This document shows positions 1 to 8,962 of a stretch of 64,000 bases of DNA, piece after piece. The notes under the pieces were generated by a model. That model was not told the origin of the DNA. It was given only the letters and a program-made list of their open reading frames with translations, and searched no databases. Origin of the DNA: Methylobacterium sp. J-067 (GTDB lineage Bacteria > Pseudomonadota > Alphaproteobacteria > Rhizobiales > Beijerinckiaceae). Position 1 is the stretch's first letter. Every line of letters starts with the position of its first letter. The stretch covers positions 248,001-312,000 of the forward strand of contig NZ_JAKSXZ010000092.1 in the NCBI RefSeq assembly GCF_022829465.1. The letters run 5' to 3'. Both the position numbers and the translations under genes were made by a program.

Positions 1-2913
1 GAGGGTTGCGACGAGGGCCGTCATCATCACGGGGCGCAGGCGGGATTCGGCGGCCTCCGTCGCCGCGTCGCGGGGGCTCAGCCCCTCGCGTTCGAGGTCG
101 TGGATGGTGTTCGTGAGCACGACGCCGTTCAGGATCGCGATGCCGAAGGTCGCGATGAAGCCGATGGCCGCCGAGATCGAGAAGGGCAGGCCCCGCAGGT
201 AGAGGGCGAGGATGCCCCCCGTCGCCGCGATGGGCACGTTGAGGAAGATCAGGCCGGCGAGGCGGATGTCGCCGAACATCACCACGAGCAGCACGAGGAT
301 CGCGGCCAAGGCCGCCGGCACGACGAGGATCAGCCGGGCGGTCGCCTCCTGCAGGTTCTGGAACTGGCCGCCCCATTCGAGGGAGTAGCGCGGTGGCAGC
401 GTCACCTGCGCCTTCACGGCGGCCTGGGCCGCGTCCACGAAGCTCTGCGCGTCGCGGCCGCGCACGTTGGCCTGCACGGAGATGCGCCGTTGCAGGCTGT
501 CGCGGCTGATCTGCGCCGGGCCGGAGGCGACCTCGACGCTGGCCACCATGGAGAGCGGCATCATCATCTTGCCCGAGCCGCCCACCGGCAGGGTGCGGAT
601 GCGTTCGATGTCGCTGCGGTCGGCGGGATCGAGGCGCACGACGATGTCGGTGATGGAGTTGTCGTCGCCATAGACGACGCCGCTGGTACGCCCGCCGATG
701 CTCCTCACCACGTCGAGCACGTCGGAGACGTTGATGCCGTAGCGGGCGGCCTTGGCGCGGTCGATCGCGACGGTGAGGGTCGGCATCCCGGCCTGGGCCT
801 CGGCCTTCACGTCGGCGGCGCCGGGCACGGCGGAGACCACCTTCACGATCTCGTCGGCCTTGCTCGCCAGCACCTTCAGGTCGTCGCCGTAGAGCTTGAT
901 CGCCACGTCGCCGCGCACGCCCTGGAGGAGGTCCTCCATGCGCATCTGGATCGGCTGCGAGAAGGAATAGGCGACGCCCGGCACCTCCGCCTGCAGGCGC
1001 TTGTCGAAGGCGGCGACGAGCCCGTCCTGGCTGTCGGCGGTCGTCCAGGTGGCGGGATCGGTGAGGGTGATGAAGCTGTCGGTGGATTCGACGCCCATCG
1101 GGTCCGTCGGGATCTCGGCGCTGCCGGTGAGGGAGACGACCTTCTTCACCTCGGGGAAGGATTTCAGCACCGCCTCGATCCGGTGCACGGTCTTGAGCGA
1201 GGCGTCGAGGTTGATGCCCGGCAGCTTCTCCGAGGTGATGACGATGGAGCCCTCGGCCAGTTGCGGCAGGAACTCGCCGCCGAGCCGCGTGGCGAGGAGG
1301 CACGAGCCCGCGAAGAGCGAGAGCGTCAGCAGCAGGGTGATCCCGGCATGGCGCTCGGCGAGCCGCAGCACCGGGGTGTAGGCGCGGCGCATCCCGTGGA
1401 CGAGGCGGGTCTCGTGCTCCCCGAGCCCCTTGCCGGACAGGAAGAGCGCGGCCAGCGCCGGCATCAGCGTCATGGTGACGATCAGCGAGCCGCCGAGCGC
1501 CAGGATGACCGTGAGCGCCATCGGCACGAACATCTTTCCCGCCACGCCCTGGAGCGCCAGGATCGGCACGTAGACGACGATGATGATCGCCACCGCGAAC
1601 ATCACCGGCTTGGCGACGGCGGCGGCGGCCTCGCTCACCACGGCGAGGGGCGGCCGGTCGGGATGGGCGCCCCGCGCGCGCAGCACGTTCTCGATCATCA
1701 CCACCGAGCCGTCGACGATCAGCCCGAAATCGATGGCCCCGAGGCTCATCAGGTTGCCGGAGAGGCCGATCAGCCGCATCCCCGCGAAGGCCATCAGCAT
1801 GGAGAGCGGGATCGCCGCCGCCACGATCAGCCCGGCGCGCAGGTTCCCGAGGAGGAGCAGCAGCACCACGATGACCAGGGCCGCCCCTTCGAGGAGGTTG
1901 TGCGCCACGGTGTGGATCGTGCGGTCCACCAGGGCGCTGCGATCGTAATAGGGGACGATCGAGACGCCGGGCGGCAGCTCGCTTCGAAGGGAGTCGATGG
2001 TTGTCTTGACGCCCTCGACCACGGCGCTGGCGTTCTCGCCGTACTGCATCAGCGCGATGCCGACGACCGTCTCGCCCTGCGCGTCGTGCGTAACGGCGCC
2101 GAGGCGGACCTTCGGCGCCTGCACTACCTTGCCCAGCGTCGAGACCAGCACCGGGATGCCGCCGGCGGCGGTGGTGACGACGACGTTGCCGAGATCCTCC
2201 GGCCCCTTGGCGAGGCCGAGGCCCCGGATCGTCAATTGCTGGTCGTTGTGCTCGATATAGGCGCCGCCGCCGTCGGCGTTGTTGTCCTGGAGCGCCGTGT
2301 AGACCTGGGCGAGGGTCACGCCGTAGCGGCGCAGGGCCTCGGAGGAGACCTGGACCTCGTAGGTCGGCAATTGCCCGCCGTAGATGTTCACGTCCACCAC
2401 GCCCGGCGTCAGCTTGAGCTTGGGCGCGATGGTCCATTGGAGGATGCGCTTCAGCTCCATCGGCGAGGTGGCAGGGCCGCGCAATTCGAACTGGTAGATC
2501 TCCCCGAGGCCGGTCGCCATCGGCCCCATCTGCGGGTCGCCGACGCCCGCCGGCATCATGCTCTTGGCGAGCGGCAGGCGCTGGAACACCTGATCCCGCG
2601 CGTCGCGGATCGGCACCGCGTCGTGGAAGGTCACGTAGACCGCCGAGATGCCCGCCCGCGACACGGAGCGGACGCCCTCCATGCCCGGCGCCCCGGCCAT
2701 GGCGTTCTCGACGGGGAAGGTGATCAGCCGCTCCACCTCCAGGGGGCCGAGGCCCGGCGAGAGGGTGAGGACCATCACCTGCTTCGGCGAGATGTCCGGC
2801 ACCGCGTCGATGGACAGGCCCCGGAGGTTGGCGATGCCCCCCGCCGCCCCGGCGAGCGCCAGGACGAGGACGAGGAGGCGGCGCCGCACGAGCATCGCGA
2901 ACCAGCGTTTCAT
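1..2913 (-). CDS. czcA: Heavy-metal efflux RND permease, CzcA/CusA family (C-terminus cut by window edge)
   Basis: This is the inner-membrane proton-driven pump of a tripartite heavy-metal exporter (HME-RND family). About 971 residues are visible from the ATG; the family is usually near 1040, so roughly 70 C-terminal residues lie outside the window. The protein opens with a basic N-terminus and a first membrane helix, followed by the porter-domain start typical of CzcA (LSIDAVPDISPKQV). The HME signature DFGLIVDGSVVMIEN lies near residues 393-407 in the fourth membrane helix and contains the acidic residues used for proton relay. It sits 10 bases after the adaptor gene in the same operon. No outer-membrane partner (CzcC) is visible. 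The metal cannot be told from sequence alone; Co/Zn/Cd or Cu/Ag are the family options. Confidence 0.93.
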   Translation of the reverse strand, partial: MKRWFAMLVRRRLLVLVLALAGAAGGIANLRGLSIDAVPDISPKQVMVLTLSPGLGPLEVERLITFPVENAMAGAPGMEGVRSVSRAGISAVYVTFHDAVPIRDARDQVFQRLPLAKSMMPAGVGDPQMGPMATGLGEIYQFELRGPATSPMELKRILQWTIAPKLKLTPGVVDVNIYGGQLPTYEVQVSSEALRRYGVTLAQVYTALQDNNADGGGAYIEHNDQQLTIRGLGLAKGPEDLGNVVVTTAAGGIPVLVSTLGKVVQAPKVRLGAVTHDAQGETVVGIALMQYGENASAVVEGVKTTIDSLRSELPPGVSIVPYYDRSALVDRTIHTVAHNLLEGAALVIVVLLLLLGNLRAGLIVAAAIPLSMLMAFAGMRLIGLSGNLMSLGAIDFGLIVDGSVVMIENVLRARGAHPDRPPLAVVSEAAAAVAKPVMFAVAIIIVVYVPILALQGVAGKMFVPMALTVILALGGSLIVTMTLMPALAALFLSGKGLGEHETRLVHGMRRAYTPVLRLAERHAGITLLLTLSLFAGSCLLATRLGGEFLPQLAEGSIVITSEKLPGINLDASLKTVHRIEAVLKSFPEVKKVVSLTGSAEIPTDPMGVESTDSFITLTDPATWTTADSQDGLVAAFDKRLQAEVPGVAYSFSQPIQMRMEDLLQGVRGDVAIKLYGDDLKVLASKADEIVKVVSAVPGAADVKAEAQAGMPTLTVAIDRAKAARYGINVSDVLDVVRSIGGRTSGVVYGDDNSITDIVVRLDPADRSDIERIRTLPVGGSGKMMMPLSMVASVEVASGPAQISRDSLQRRISVQANVRGRDAQSFVDAAQAAVKAQVTLPPRYSLEWGGQFQNLQEATARLILVVPAALAAILVLLVVMFGDIRLAGLIFLNVPIAATGGILALYLRGLPFSISAAIGFIATFGIAILNGVVLTNTIHDLEREGLSPRDAATEAAESRLRPVMMTALVATL

Positions 2914-2923
2914 GGTGCGGCGC

Positions 2924-4258
2924 TCAATCCGTGGAGCCGAGGAGGCTGCGCAGCAGGATCGCCTTGAGGGCGAAGCTACCCTGGGTCGCGACGGTCTCGC
3001 CCTCGGCCACGCCGCCCTCGACCTCCACCCAATCCGCGCGGCGGATGCCGAGCGTCAGGGCGCGGCGGACGAAGGTGTCCGGCCCGGTGCGGACGAAGGC
3101 GATGGGGCCCTGCTCGGTCTCCTGCACCGCGGCGGCGGAGATCGTCACGCCCGAACGGCCGAGGTCGGCCGCGATCGTCACCGAGACGAACATGTTGGCG
3201 CGCAGTGTGTCGCCGGGGTTGGCGATCTCGATCCGCGCCGGGGCGGTGTTGGTGGCGGGGTCGAGGGCGGCGTTGATCGCCCCGACCGTGCCGGCGAACG
3301 CCTCGTGGCCGGGGATCGGCGCCTCGATGGTGGCCTGGTCCCCCGTCTTCACGCGGGCGATGTCGGGGCCGTAGAGGTTCGCCAGGACCAGCATCCGCGA
3401 CGGGTCGGCCACGGTGATCGCGTCGCGGGCGGTGTCGAGCACGTCGCCGATGGTGATGCCCACGCTCGTCACCACGCCCGCGATGGGCGTGACGATGGCG
3501 CTCGTGCCCGGCGCCGCGCCCTCGGCGGGGGCGAGGCGTTCGTATTGTGCCCGGTACATGTCCGCGTTGGCCTGGGCCGACTTCACCGCCGCCTGCGCCT
3601 TGGCGAGATCGACCTGCCGCCGCTCCACCTCGGCCTTGGCGACGCCGCCGAAGGACAACTGATCCTGCCCGCGCTTCACCTGCAGCGCGGCGGCCTGCTC
3701 CGAGGCGACCGCCTCCCCGAGGGCGGCGTTGGCCGAGGCGAGGCCGTTGCGCGCGTCGAGGATGCCCGCCGCGTCGAGGGTGGCCAGCACCTGCCCGGCA
3801 TGGACGCGGTCCCCCGGCTGCACCGCGAGGCTCAGCACGCGGCCCTGCGTGCGCGGCTTGAGATGCGTCACCCGCCGCTCGTCGAAGGCCACCGTGCCCG
3901 GGGCGCGGACGGGCAGCACGATCCGGCGGATCACCGCCTTGCCCTCCGCGACGCCCGCCCGCTTGCGGCCCGTCTCGTCCAGGGTCACGGTGTCGGGATC
4001 GCCCTCGGCCGGCTTGTCCTTGGCTTGCGCAGCCGGCGCCTCCGGCTTGGCCCCGTAGCCGGTGAAGGACATCAGCGCATCGCGCTCGATCCAGCCGGCC
4101 CCCGCCAGCCCGGCGAGGAGCAGGAGCCCGAGCGTCCGGCCCCACCCGCTCCGGCGGCGCGGCGCGCTCACGGACGCGGAGGACGGCGTCGCGCTGCGCT
4201 GCGGCGGCGGGCGCGAGGCGGGGTTCGGCCCGTACCGGAGGGAGGGCGCGTCACGCAT
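2924..4258 (-). CDS. czcB: Efflux RND periplasmic adaptor subunit (CzcB/CusB-like)
   Basis: A 444-residue membrane-fusion protein that links the RND pump to an outer-membrane channel. An N-terminal membrane anchor (LGLLLLAGLAGAGW, about residues 43-56) follows a basic, proline-rich cytoplasmic leader. The central part has the biotinyl-lipoyl-like half motifs (QPGDRVHAGQVLATLDA and the later GVVTSVGITIGDVLD) flanking an alanine/glutamine-rich coiled coil, then a beta-barrel and membrane-proximal domain. The ATG overlaps the end of the upstream PhaR-like gene by 8 bases, so the three genes are probably one transcript. No His-rich or Met-rich metal-binding N-terminus is evident, so the metal is not indicated. 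Confidence 0.9.
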   Translation of the reverse strand: MRDAPSLRYGPNPASRPPPQRSATPSSASVSAPRRRSGWGRTLGLLLLAGLAGAGWIERDALMSFTGYGAKPEAPAAQAKDKPAEGDPDTVTLDETGRKRAGVAEGKAVIRRIVLPVRAPGTVAFDERRVTHLKPRTQGRVLSLAVQPGDRVHAGQVLATLDAAGILDARNGLASANAALGEAVASEQAAALQVKRGQDQLSFGGVAKAEVERRQVDLAKAQAAVKSAQANADMYRAQYERLAPAEGAAPGTSAIVTPIAGVVTSVGITIGDVLDTARDAITVADPSRMLVLANLYGPDIARVKTGDQATIEAPIPGHEAFAGTVGAINAALDPATNTAPARIEIANPGDTLRANMFVSVTIAADLGRSGVTISAAAVQETEQGPIAFVRTGPDTFVRRALTLGIRRADWVEVEGGVAEGETVATQGSFALKAILLRSLLGSTD

Positions 4259-4472
4259 CGAAGCCCGACGGCAGAACCGCCTCGGTGACGTAACGGCCGC
4301 TCTCGACCTCGCGCACGATCACGTCGAATCCCTCCGAACGCCACACCTTGAGCTGCTCCACGCAGACGTAGGCCCCGGTCGTGACGTCATAGAGCCGGGT
4401 CTGCCCGTAACGATTGATCAGGCGCCGTGGGCGCCGCTTCCTGGCCACGATCCGCACCCCCAATGCGGTCAA
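4251..4472 (-). CDS. Mini PhaR-type DNA-binding protein (PHB accumulation regulator domain only)
   Basis: A 73-residue basic protein. After a short leader (ARKRRPRRLINRYG) it follows the pattern of the PHB/PHA accumulation regulator DNA-binding domain: RLYD, then a TxxYV strand, a V-x-L-x-V-W-R-S-E-G-F-D-V helix/turn and an xVxxxxSGRYVTxxVL ending. Full-length PhaR proteins carry an additional PHB-binding domain and are around 150-200 residues; here only the DNA-binding part exists. It is the first gene of the czcBA operon and overlaps czcB by 8 bases. I infer a local regulator, perhaps of the efflux operon, but a role in PHB metabolism is not excluded. An alternative start is possible since no strong ribosome-binding site is seen. 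Confidence 0.75.
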   Translation of the reverse strand: MTALGVRIVARKRRPRRLINRYGQTRLYDVTTGAYVCVEQLKVWRSEGFDVIVREVESGRYVTEAVLPSGFDA

Positions 4473-4647
4473 CCCGGCTGGCCGCCTCCGCCAAACAGGC
4501 GGATGCCATCGGGTTGCGGTACGATTTAGAGTTATTCCAGATTGTGGGGCGGCGACCGCGCCGCGCCATTAAATTCGGGTTCATGCGGTGCGGCGCGGCG
4601 CGACGGACGCACGCCTTTGCGGCAGAGAGACCGACGAGGGGGGCAGC

Positions 4648-5325
4648 GTGGCACGCCTGCTGTTGATCGAGGACGATTCCGACACGGCCGCCGACGTGCT
4701 CGCCGATCTGCGCGGGCGCGGGCACGAGGTCGCTTGGGCCGAGACCGGGCCGGCCGGCGCGCGGGCGGCAGGGGAGGGCGGCTGGGGAGCGATCATCCTC
4801 GACAGGATGCTGCCGGGCCTCGAAGGCCTGCGCCTGCTGCAGGACCTGCGGCAATCCGGTGATCGGACGCCCGCCCTGGTGCTGAGCGCGCTGGGCGACG
4901 TCGACGAGCGCATCCGGGGCCTGCGGGCGGGCGGCGACGACTACCTGACGAAGCCCTTCGCCCTCGGGGAACTCGCGGCGCGGATCGAGGCGCTGCTGCG
5001 CCGCCCGGTGGAAACGCCGGAGACGGTGCTGCGCGTCGGGAGCCTGGAACTCGACCTGATGGCGGGGCAGGGGCGGCGCGGCGGGCGCGACCTCGACCTC
5101 CTGCCCCGCGAACACAAGCTCCTCGCCTACCTGATGCGGCGGCCGGGGCAGGTCGTGACCCGGGCGATGCTATTCGAGGAGGTGTGGGGCTACCGTTTCA
5201 CCCCGAAATCCAACCTCATCGACGTCCATGTCGGCCGGCTGCGGCGCAAGCTCGAAGCCGGGGGCGAGGCGCCGATGATCGCCAGCGTGCGCGGCATCGG
5301 CTTCACCCTGCAGGCCGATGACTGA
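4648..5325 (+). CDS. OmpR/PhoB-family response regulator
   Basis: A 225-residue DNA-binding response regulator. The receiver domain (residues 1-115) has the acidic pair E8/D9/D10, the phospho-acceptor D52 in IILDRMLPG, and K102 in DDYLTKPF. The C-terminal winged helix (about 130-222) contains the PREHKLLAYLMRRPGQVVTR helix and the VHVGRLRRKLE recognition helix of the OmpR family. I chose the GTG at 4648 because a GAGGGGG ribosome-binding site precedes it; the frame stays open upstream to 4588 but that stretch has no domain content. The following kinase gene overlaps it by 8 bases. Divergent from the metal efflux operon, so metal-responsive control of czcBA is a reasonable inference. Confidence 0.9.
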   Translation: MARLLLIEDDSDTAADVLADLRGRGHEVAWAETGPAGARAAGEGGWGAIILDRMLPGLEGLRLLQDLRQSGDRTPALVLSALGDVDERIRGLRAGGDDYLTKPFALGELAARIEALLRRPVETPETVLRVGSLELDLMAGQGRRGGRDLDLLPREHKLLAYLMRRPGQVVTRAMLFEEVWGYRFTPKSNLIDVHVGRLRRKLEAGGEAPMIASVRGIGFTLQADD

Positions 5326-6687
5326 CCTCTTCCGCTCCACCGCTTTCCGCCTCGCCTGCGGCATCGCCCTGTGGTCGGTGCTGTTCGCCCTCGCGATCTT
5401 CGCCTTCGTCTACTGGCAGACTGCGGGCCTCCTGCGCGAGGAACTGGCCGAGACCCTGCGCCTCGAGATCCGCGCCGTGGCGAGCGACCCCAGCGGGGCC
5501 GCCCGGCGAGTCGATACGTGGATCGCCATGGATCCCCATGCCCGACACTATGCCGGGCTGTTCGGGCCGGGCGACACCCGCCGGGCGGGCAACCTCGACA
5601 GCCTGCCCGCCAGCCTGCCCCCGGACGGCGACGCCTACCGGGTGGCGGCCAAGGTCGAGCTGGGGCAGCGGACGATCCGCGACGAGATGTGGGCGGCGGC
5701 CCTCGCCCTGCCGGATGGCAGCGTCGCGGTGATCGGGCACGATTCCGACGAACTCGACCGGGTGCGGGACATGTCGGTGCGGGCGCTGGGCCTCGGCCTC
5801 GTCCCGACGCTGGTGCTCTCCATGGCGGGGGGCTGCTCCTCGCGGGCCGGGCACGGCGGCGCCTCGCCGCGACGGAGGCGGCCCTCGACCGGGTGATGCG
5901 TGGCGACCTGCGCCAGCGCCTGCCGGTGGACGGGCGGGGCGACGAGTTCGACCGGCTCGCGGGCAACGTGAACCGGATGCTCGACAAGATCGAGCACCTG
6001 ATGGGCGAGATCCGCAGCGTCGGCGATGCCGTCGCCCACGACCTGCGCACGCCGCTGACACGGCTGCGCGCCCGCCTGGAGCGCAGCCGCGACCACGCCG
6101 CCACGGTGGTCGAGTTCCGCGAGGCCGTGGGGCAGGGTCTCGCCTGGATCGACCAGACCCTCGCCATGGTGACGGCGGTGCTGCGCATCGGCGAGATGGA
6201 GGACGAGCGCCGCCGCGCCGCCTTCGGCACGCTGGACCTCAAGGATCTGGCTGAGGAGGCGGTGGACCTGTTCGAGCCCCTGGCAGAGGAGCGTGGCATC
6301 CGCCTCCAGGCGCGGATCGCCCCGGTGCCGGCGATCCATGCCGACCGAGACCTCTGCGCCGAGGCCCTGTCGAACCTCATCGACAACGCCCTGAAGTTCA
6401 CGCCGGAGGGTGGCACCGTGCAGGTCGTCGTCGCCCGGCGGGACGGGATGTGCCTGCTCGCCGTCGAGGATACCGGGCCGGGCATCCCGGTGGCCGAGCG
6501 GGAGCGCGTGTTCCGGCGCTTCTACCGGGCGGAGACGGCCCGCGCGACGCCCGGCAACGGGCTCGGCCTCGGGCTGGTGGCGGCCATCGCCAAGCTGCAC
6601 GGTGCGACGGTCGCGGTGACCGAGGCGCCGGAGGGCGGCTGCCGGATCGCGTTGGCTTTCCCAGAGACCGGCGTCAGGCCCGCGTGA
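5318..6687 (+). pseudogene. Sensor histidine kinase interrupted by a -1 frameshift
   Basis: Two frames together make one HisKA/HATPase kinase of about 456 residues. Frame one (5318-5832) gives an N-terminal membrane helix, a periplasmic sensor region and the start of the second helix (LGLVPTLVLSMAGG). At a run of six G (5827-5832) the sense passes to the -1 frame: LLLAGRARRRLAA, a HAMP domain, the H-box VAHDLRTPLTRLRARLE (His near residue 240), the N-box LSNLIDNALKF, and the G boxes VEDTGPGIP and GNGLGLGLV. One extra G would restore the frame. Without it the protein ends after 192 residues as a membrane stub. The run G GGG GGC also fits a -1 slippery site, so a sequencing error, a real mutation and programmed frameshifting are all open. 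Its end overlaps the convergent fabF2XL gene by 14 bases. Confidence 0.85.
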
Positions 6688-7801
6688 GCCGCATCACGCC
6701 TTCGCCGCGGCGGTGGCCCACCGTGGTGACGGCGATGTCGCCCGCGCGGCCTTCCGCGATCAGCGCCGCCGCGAGGGCCGCGCCGAACGGGGCGGCGACT
6801 TCGAGCCCATGGCCGATCAGGTCGCCGAGGGGATGGATATGCGCGTCGGGGGCGAGCCGGCCCAGGGTCTCGGTCTCCTCCGCCGTGATCGGCGCGACGC
6901 CGGTGGCGCCGGAGATCACTAAATCGGGGGCGGCGGTCACGGCCTCGCCCCAGCGCGCGGCCAGGGACTCCGTGACGGCACCGGGCTCGCGGCGGCAGCG
7001 GCCGCTCGCCACCGGGCCGAGGCGCGCCAGGGCTTGGGCGCTGCGCGCCTGCGCGTGCTCGGCCGATTCCAGCATCAGGAACGCGGCGCAGCTCGCCAGG
7101 ATGAAGCCGCCCGGCGCCGCGCGGTCGCGCACCGGCACGTAATCGCCCTGCTTGGCGAAGCCGCCCATGGCGTGGACGAGGAGCGCGTCCGGCCGCTCGG
7201 CGCTGTAGGAGCCGCCGACCAGCATCGCCTCGTTCTGGCCGGAGGCGATCCGCGCCTGGGCGATGCGCAGGGCATCGACGCCCGCCGCCTCCTCGCCCAT
7301 GAAGGTGCGCGAGGCGCCGGTCACGCCGTGGACGATGGCGATGTTGCCCGCGAGCAGGTTCGAGAGCTGCGCCAGGAAGAGGGTCGGCCGCAGGTCGTTC
7401 TGCAGGCGCTCGTTGAGGAAGGCCCCCGGATCGGCCGCGTCGCGCAGGCCGGTGAGGATCGCGCCGTCGGCCGCGTAGTCGCGCTCGCCGCCGCCCGCCG
7501 CCACGACGAGGTGCAGCGCCTGCTTGAAGGCGGCATCCTCCTTCACCCCGGCCGCATCGAGGGCGAGGCCGGCGGCGTAGACGCCGAGGCGCTGCCACGC
7601 CTCCATCTGGCGCTGGTCGCTCTTCTTCGGGATCTGCCGGTCCCAGGCGATGGCGGGGGCCGGGTGGACGGGGTAGGGCGCGAAGCTGTCCGCGTCGGTG
7701 CGCGGCGGGGTGCCGGCCGCGAGCGCCGCGAGATGCGCCGCCTCGCCTTCGCCCGCGCAGGAGACGAGGCCGATACCGGTGACGACGACCGGACGCGTCA
7801 T
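6674..7801 (-). CDS. fabF2XL: Beta-ketoacyl-ACP synthase-like protein of the VLCFA cluster (FabF2XL type, no active-site Cys)
   Basis: A 375-residue thiolase-fold protein starting VVVTGIGLVSCAGEG. It is the last of three genes on this strand (acpXL, fabZXL, this gene) with a 4-base ATGA overlap to fabZXL. The order matches the start of the rhizobial acpXL-fabZXL-fabF2XL-fabF1XL-adh-lpxXL cluster that builds 27OH-C28:0 for lipid A. At the position where condensing enzymes have TACASG, this protein reads VTGASRTFMGEEA: the nucleophilic Cys is replaced by Gly. I infer that it acts as a partner subunit, comparable to a chain-length factor, rather than as a stand-alone synthase. The usual downstream genes are not here; the next gene is the convergent kinase. 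Confidence 0.82.
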   Translation of the reverse strand: MTRPVVVTGIGLVSCAGEGEAAHLAALAAGTPPRTDADSFAPYPVHPAPAIAWDRQIPKKSDQRQMEAWQRLGVYAAGLALDAAGVKEDAAFKQALHLVVAAGGGERDYAADGAILTGLRDAADPGAFLNERLQNDLRPTLFLAQLSNLLAGNIAIVHGVTGASRTFMGEEAAGVDALRIAQARIASGQNEAMLVGGSYSAERPDALLVHAMGGFAKQGDYVPVRDRAAPGGFILASCAAFLMLESAEHAQARSAQALARLGPVASGRCRREPGAVTESLAARWGEAVTAAPDLVISGATGVAPITAEETETLGRLAPDAHIHPLGDLIGHGLEVAAPFGAALAAALIAEGRAGDIAVTTVGHRRGEGVMRLTRA

Positions 7802-8280
7802 GTTGGGGCTCCGTCGCCGATCCCCGCGAGGTGGAGGAGGCCGCTGGTCCTGGCGCGCTCGCGCATCGGCGCGTCGAGCCCCTCCGGGAAGGGCATGGTG
7901 CGGAAGCGAAGCTCCGCATCGCAGATCGACTTGCCCTCGTGGCGGATCGCCGCCTTGGTGACGGCGTAGCCCGATCCGTCGTGTTCGAGCTTCGCGGTCA
8001 CGGTCAGCACCGCGCCGGGGCCGACGAAGCTGCGGAACCGCGCCTTGTCGACGCCCGTCAGGAAGGGCATCCGCTCGAAGCCGAGATGGGCGAGGATGAG
8101 ATAGCCCGAGGCCTGGGCCATGGTCTCGGTGAGGAGCACGCCCGGCACCAGGGGGTGGCCGGGGAAATGCCCTTCGAAGACCGGGCTCGCGTCCGGCACC
8201 TTCGCCACGGCTTCGATGGTGCCGGCGGTACGGTCGAGCCGCACCACGGCATCGATCATCTCGAAATATTCAAGACGCAT
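7798..8280 (-). CDS. fabZXL: 3-hydroxyacyl-ACP dehydratase of the VLCFA cluster (FabZXL)
   Basis: A 160-residue single hot-dog-fold protein that removes water from 3-hydroxyacyl-ACP during very-long-chain acyl elongation. The active-site segment is GHFPGHPLVPGVLLTETMAQ, with catalytic His near residue 38 and Glu at 52, followed by the central hot-dog helix. Length is slightly above housekeeping FabZ. Its stop overlaps the fabF2XL start by 4 bases and it lies 31 bases after acpXL, so the three genes should be co-transcribed. A housekeeping FabZ is possible by sequence alone, but the neighbours argue for the VLCFA paralogue. Confidence 0.87.
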   Translation of the reverse strand: MRLEYFEMIDAVVRLDRTAGTIEAVAKVPDASPVFEGHFPGHPLVPGVLLTETMAQASGYLILAHLGFERMPFLTGVDKARFRSFVGPGAVLTVTAKLEHDGSGYAVTKAAIRHEGKSICDAELRFRTMPFPEGLDAPMRERARTSGLLHLAGIGDGAPT

Positions 8281-8311
8281 GGCGAGCTGGCCGCATCGGG
8301 TCGCGGGGCCG

Positions 8312-8620
8312 TCAGACCTTGGCGGCCTTCTCGGCGACCAGGGCGTCGATCCGGGCGCAGAGGTTCTTCAGCACGAAATACTGCTCGGCCGGGACCTTGC
8401 CCTCGTTGACCTCCTGCGTCCACCGCTCCAGCGGCAGCTTGATGCCGAAGGCCTTGTCCACCGCGAAGGCGATGTCGAGGAAGGCGAGGCTGTCGATGCC
8501 GAGGTCGTCGATGGCGTGGCTCTCGGGAGTGATCTTGTCCCGCTCGATGTCGGCCGTCTCGGCAATGATGTCGGCCACGCGCTGGAAGGTCGCGCTGCCG
8601 GTGGCGGGATCGTCGGACAT
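8312..8620 (-). CDS. acpXL: Acyl carrier protein AcpXL for very-long-chain fatty acids of lipid A
   Basis: A 102-residue acyl carrier protein. The phosphopantetheine site is Ser44 in [15 protein letters not shown], and the C-terminal half ([20 protein letters not shown]) is characteristic of AcpXL rather than of the general ACP, which is shorter and more acidic. AcpXL carries the C28 hydroxyacyl chain transferred to lipid A by LpxXL in Hyphomicrobiales. I chose the ATG at 8620, which begins MSDDPATG, because the open frame further upstream has no conserved content and a purine-rich GAGAAG sits just before this start. First gene of the acpXL-fabZXL-fabF2XL operon. Confidence 0.92.
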   Translation of the reverse strand: MSDDPATGSATFQRVADIIAETADIERDKITPESHAIDDLGIDSLAFLDIAFAVDKAFGIKLPLERWTQEVNEGKVPAEQYFVLKNLCARIDALVAEKAAKV

Positions 8621-8962
8621 GTCTTCTCGTGGGCTCTGAAACGGTTTCCGGTTCGGCGGCGGGAGCCCCCTCGCGCCGGATGCCCGGCGTCCTATCCCTC
8701 GCTGCCATGAGGCGCGGGCGGCGGGCCCGGAATCCCGAACCCTCCGCTCGGCGCCGACGGATCGGCGGACCTCTACACGAGGGGGTCGGGTGCGGCAACC
8801 GCAACACGACGCGGGGCCGTTTGCCGGCATCGCGCGTTCACGACCCGGTCAGTCGGGCGCCCTCGTGGTGGCGGATGCGCGGGGCGGACCTATCTGCGGC
8901 AGGGCTATTGTCACGCTCGGCCGCGCCCGAATCAGCCCGGCAACCCGAATCGGAGAAGGCGG
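8621..8962. other. Divergent intergenic region between acpXL and the AI-2E permease
   Basis: No gene is supported here. It must hold the promoters of acpXL (leftward) and the permease (rightward). I see only a short TGCGG-CAA-CCGCA inverted repeat at 8791-8803 and a GGAGAAGG ribosome-binding site just before 8963; no clear -35/-10 pair stands out. Confidence 0.5.

Noticed and set aside
100..2967. A 955-codon plus-strand ORF opposite czcA
   Set aside because: It is the antisense shadow of the RND permease: His/Asp/Arg-rich with no domain, an effect of high third-position GC. Similar long shadows (for example opposite 9760-12579, 16701-19196 and 25932-28067) were left out for the same reason.
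4473..4647. Specific metal-responsive operator between the efflux operon and the two-component genes
   Set aside because: The region must hold divergent promoters, but I found no convincing repeat or dyad to define an operator.
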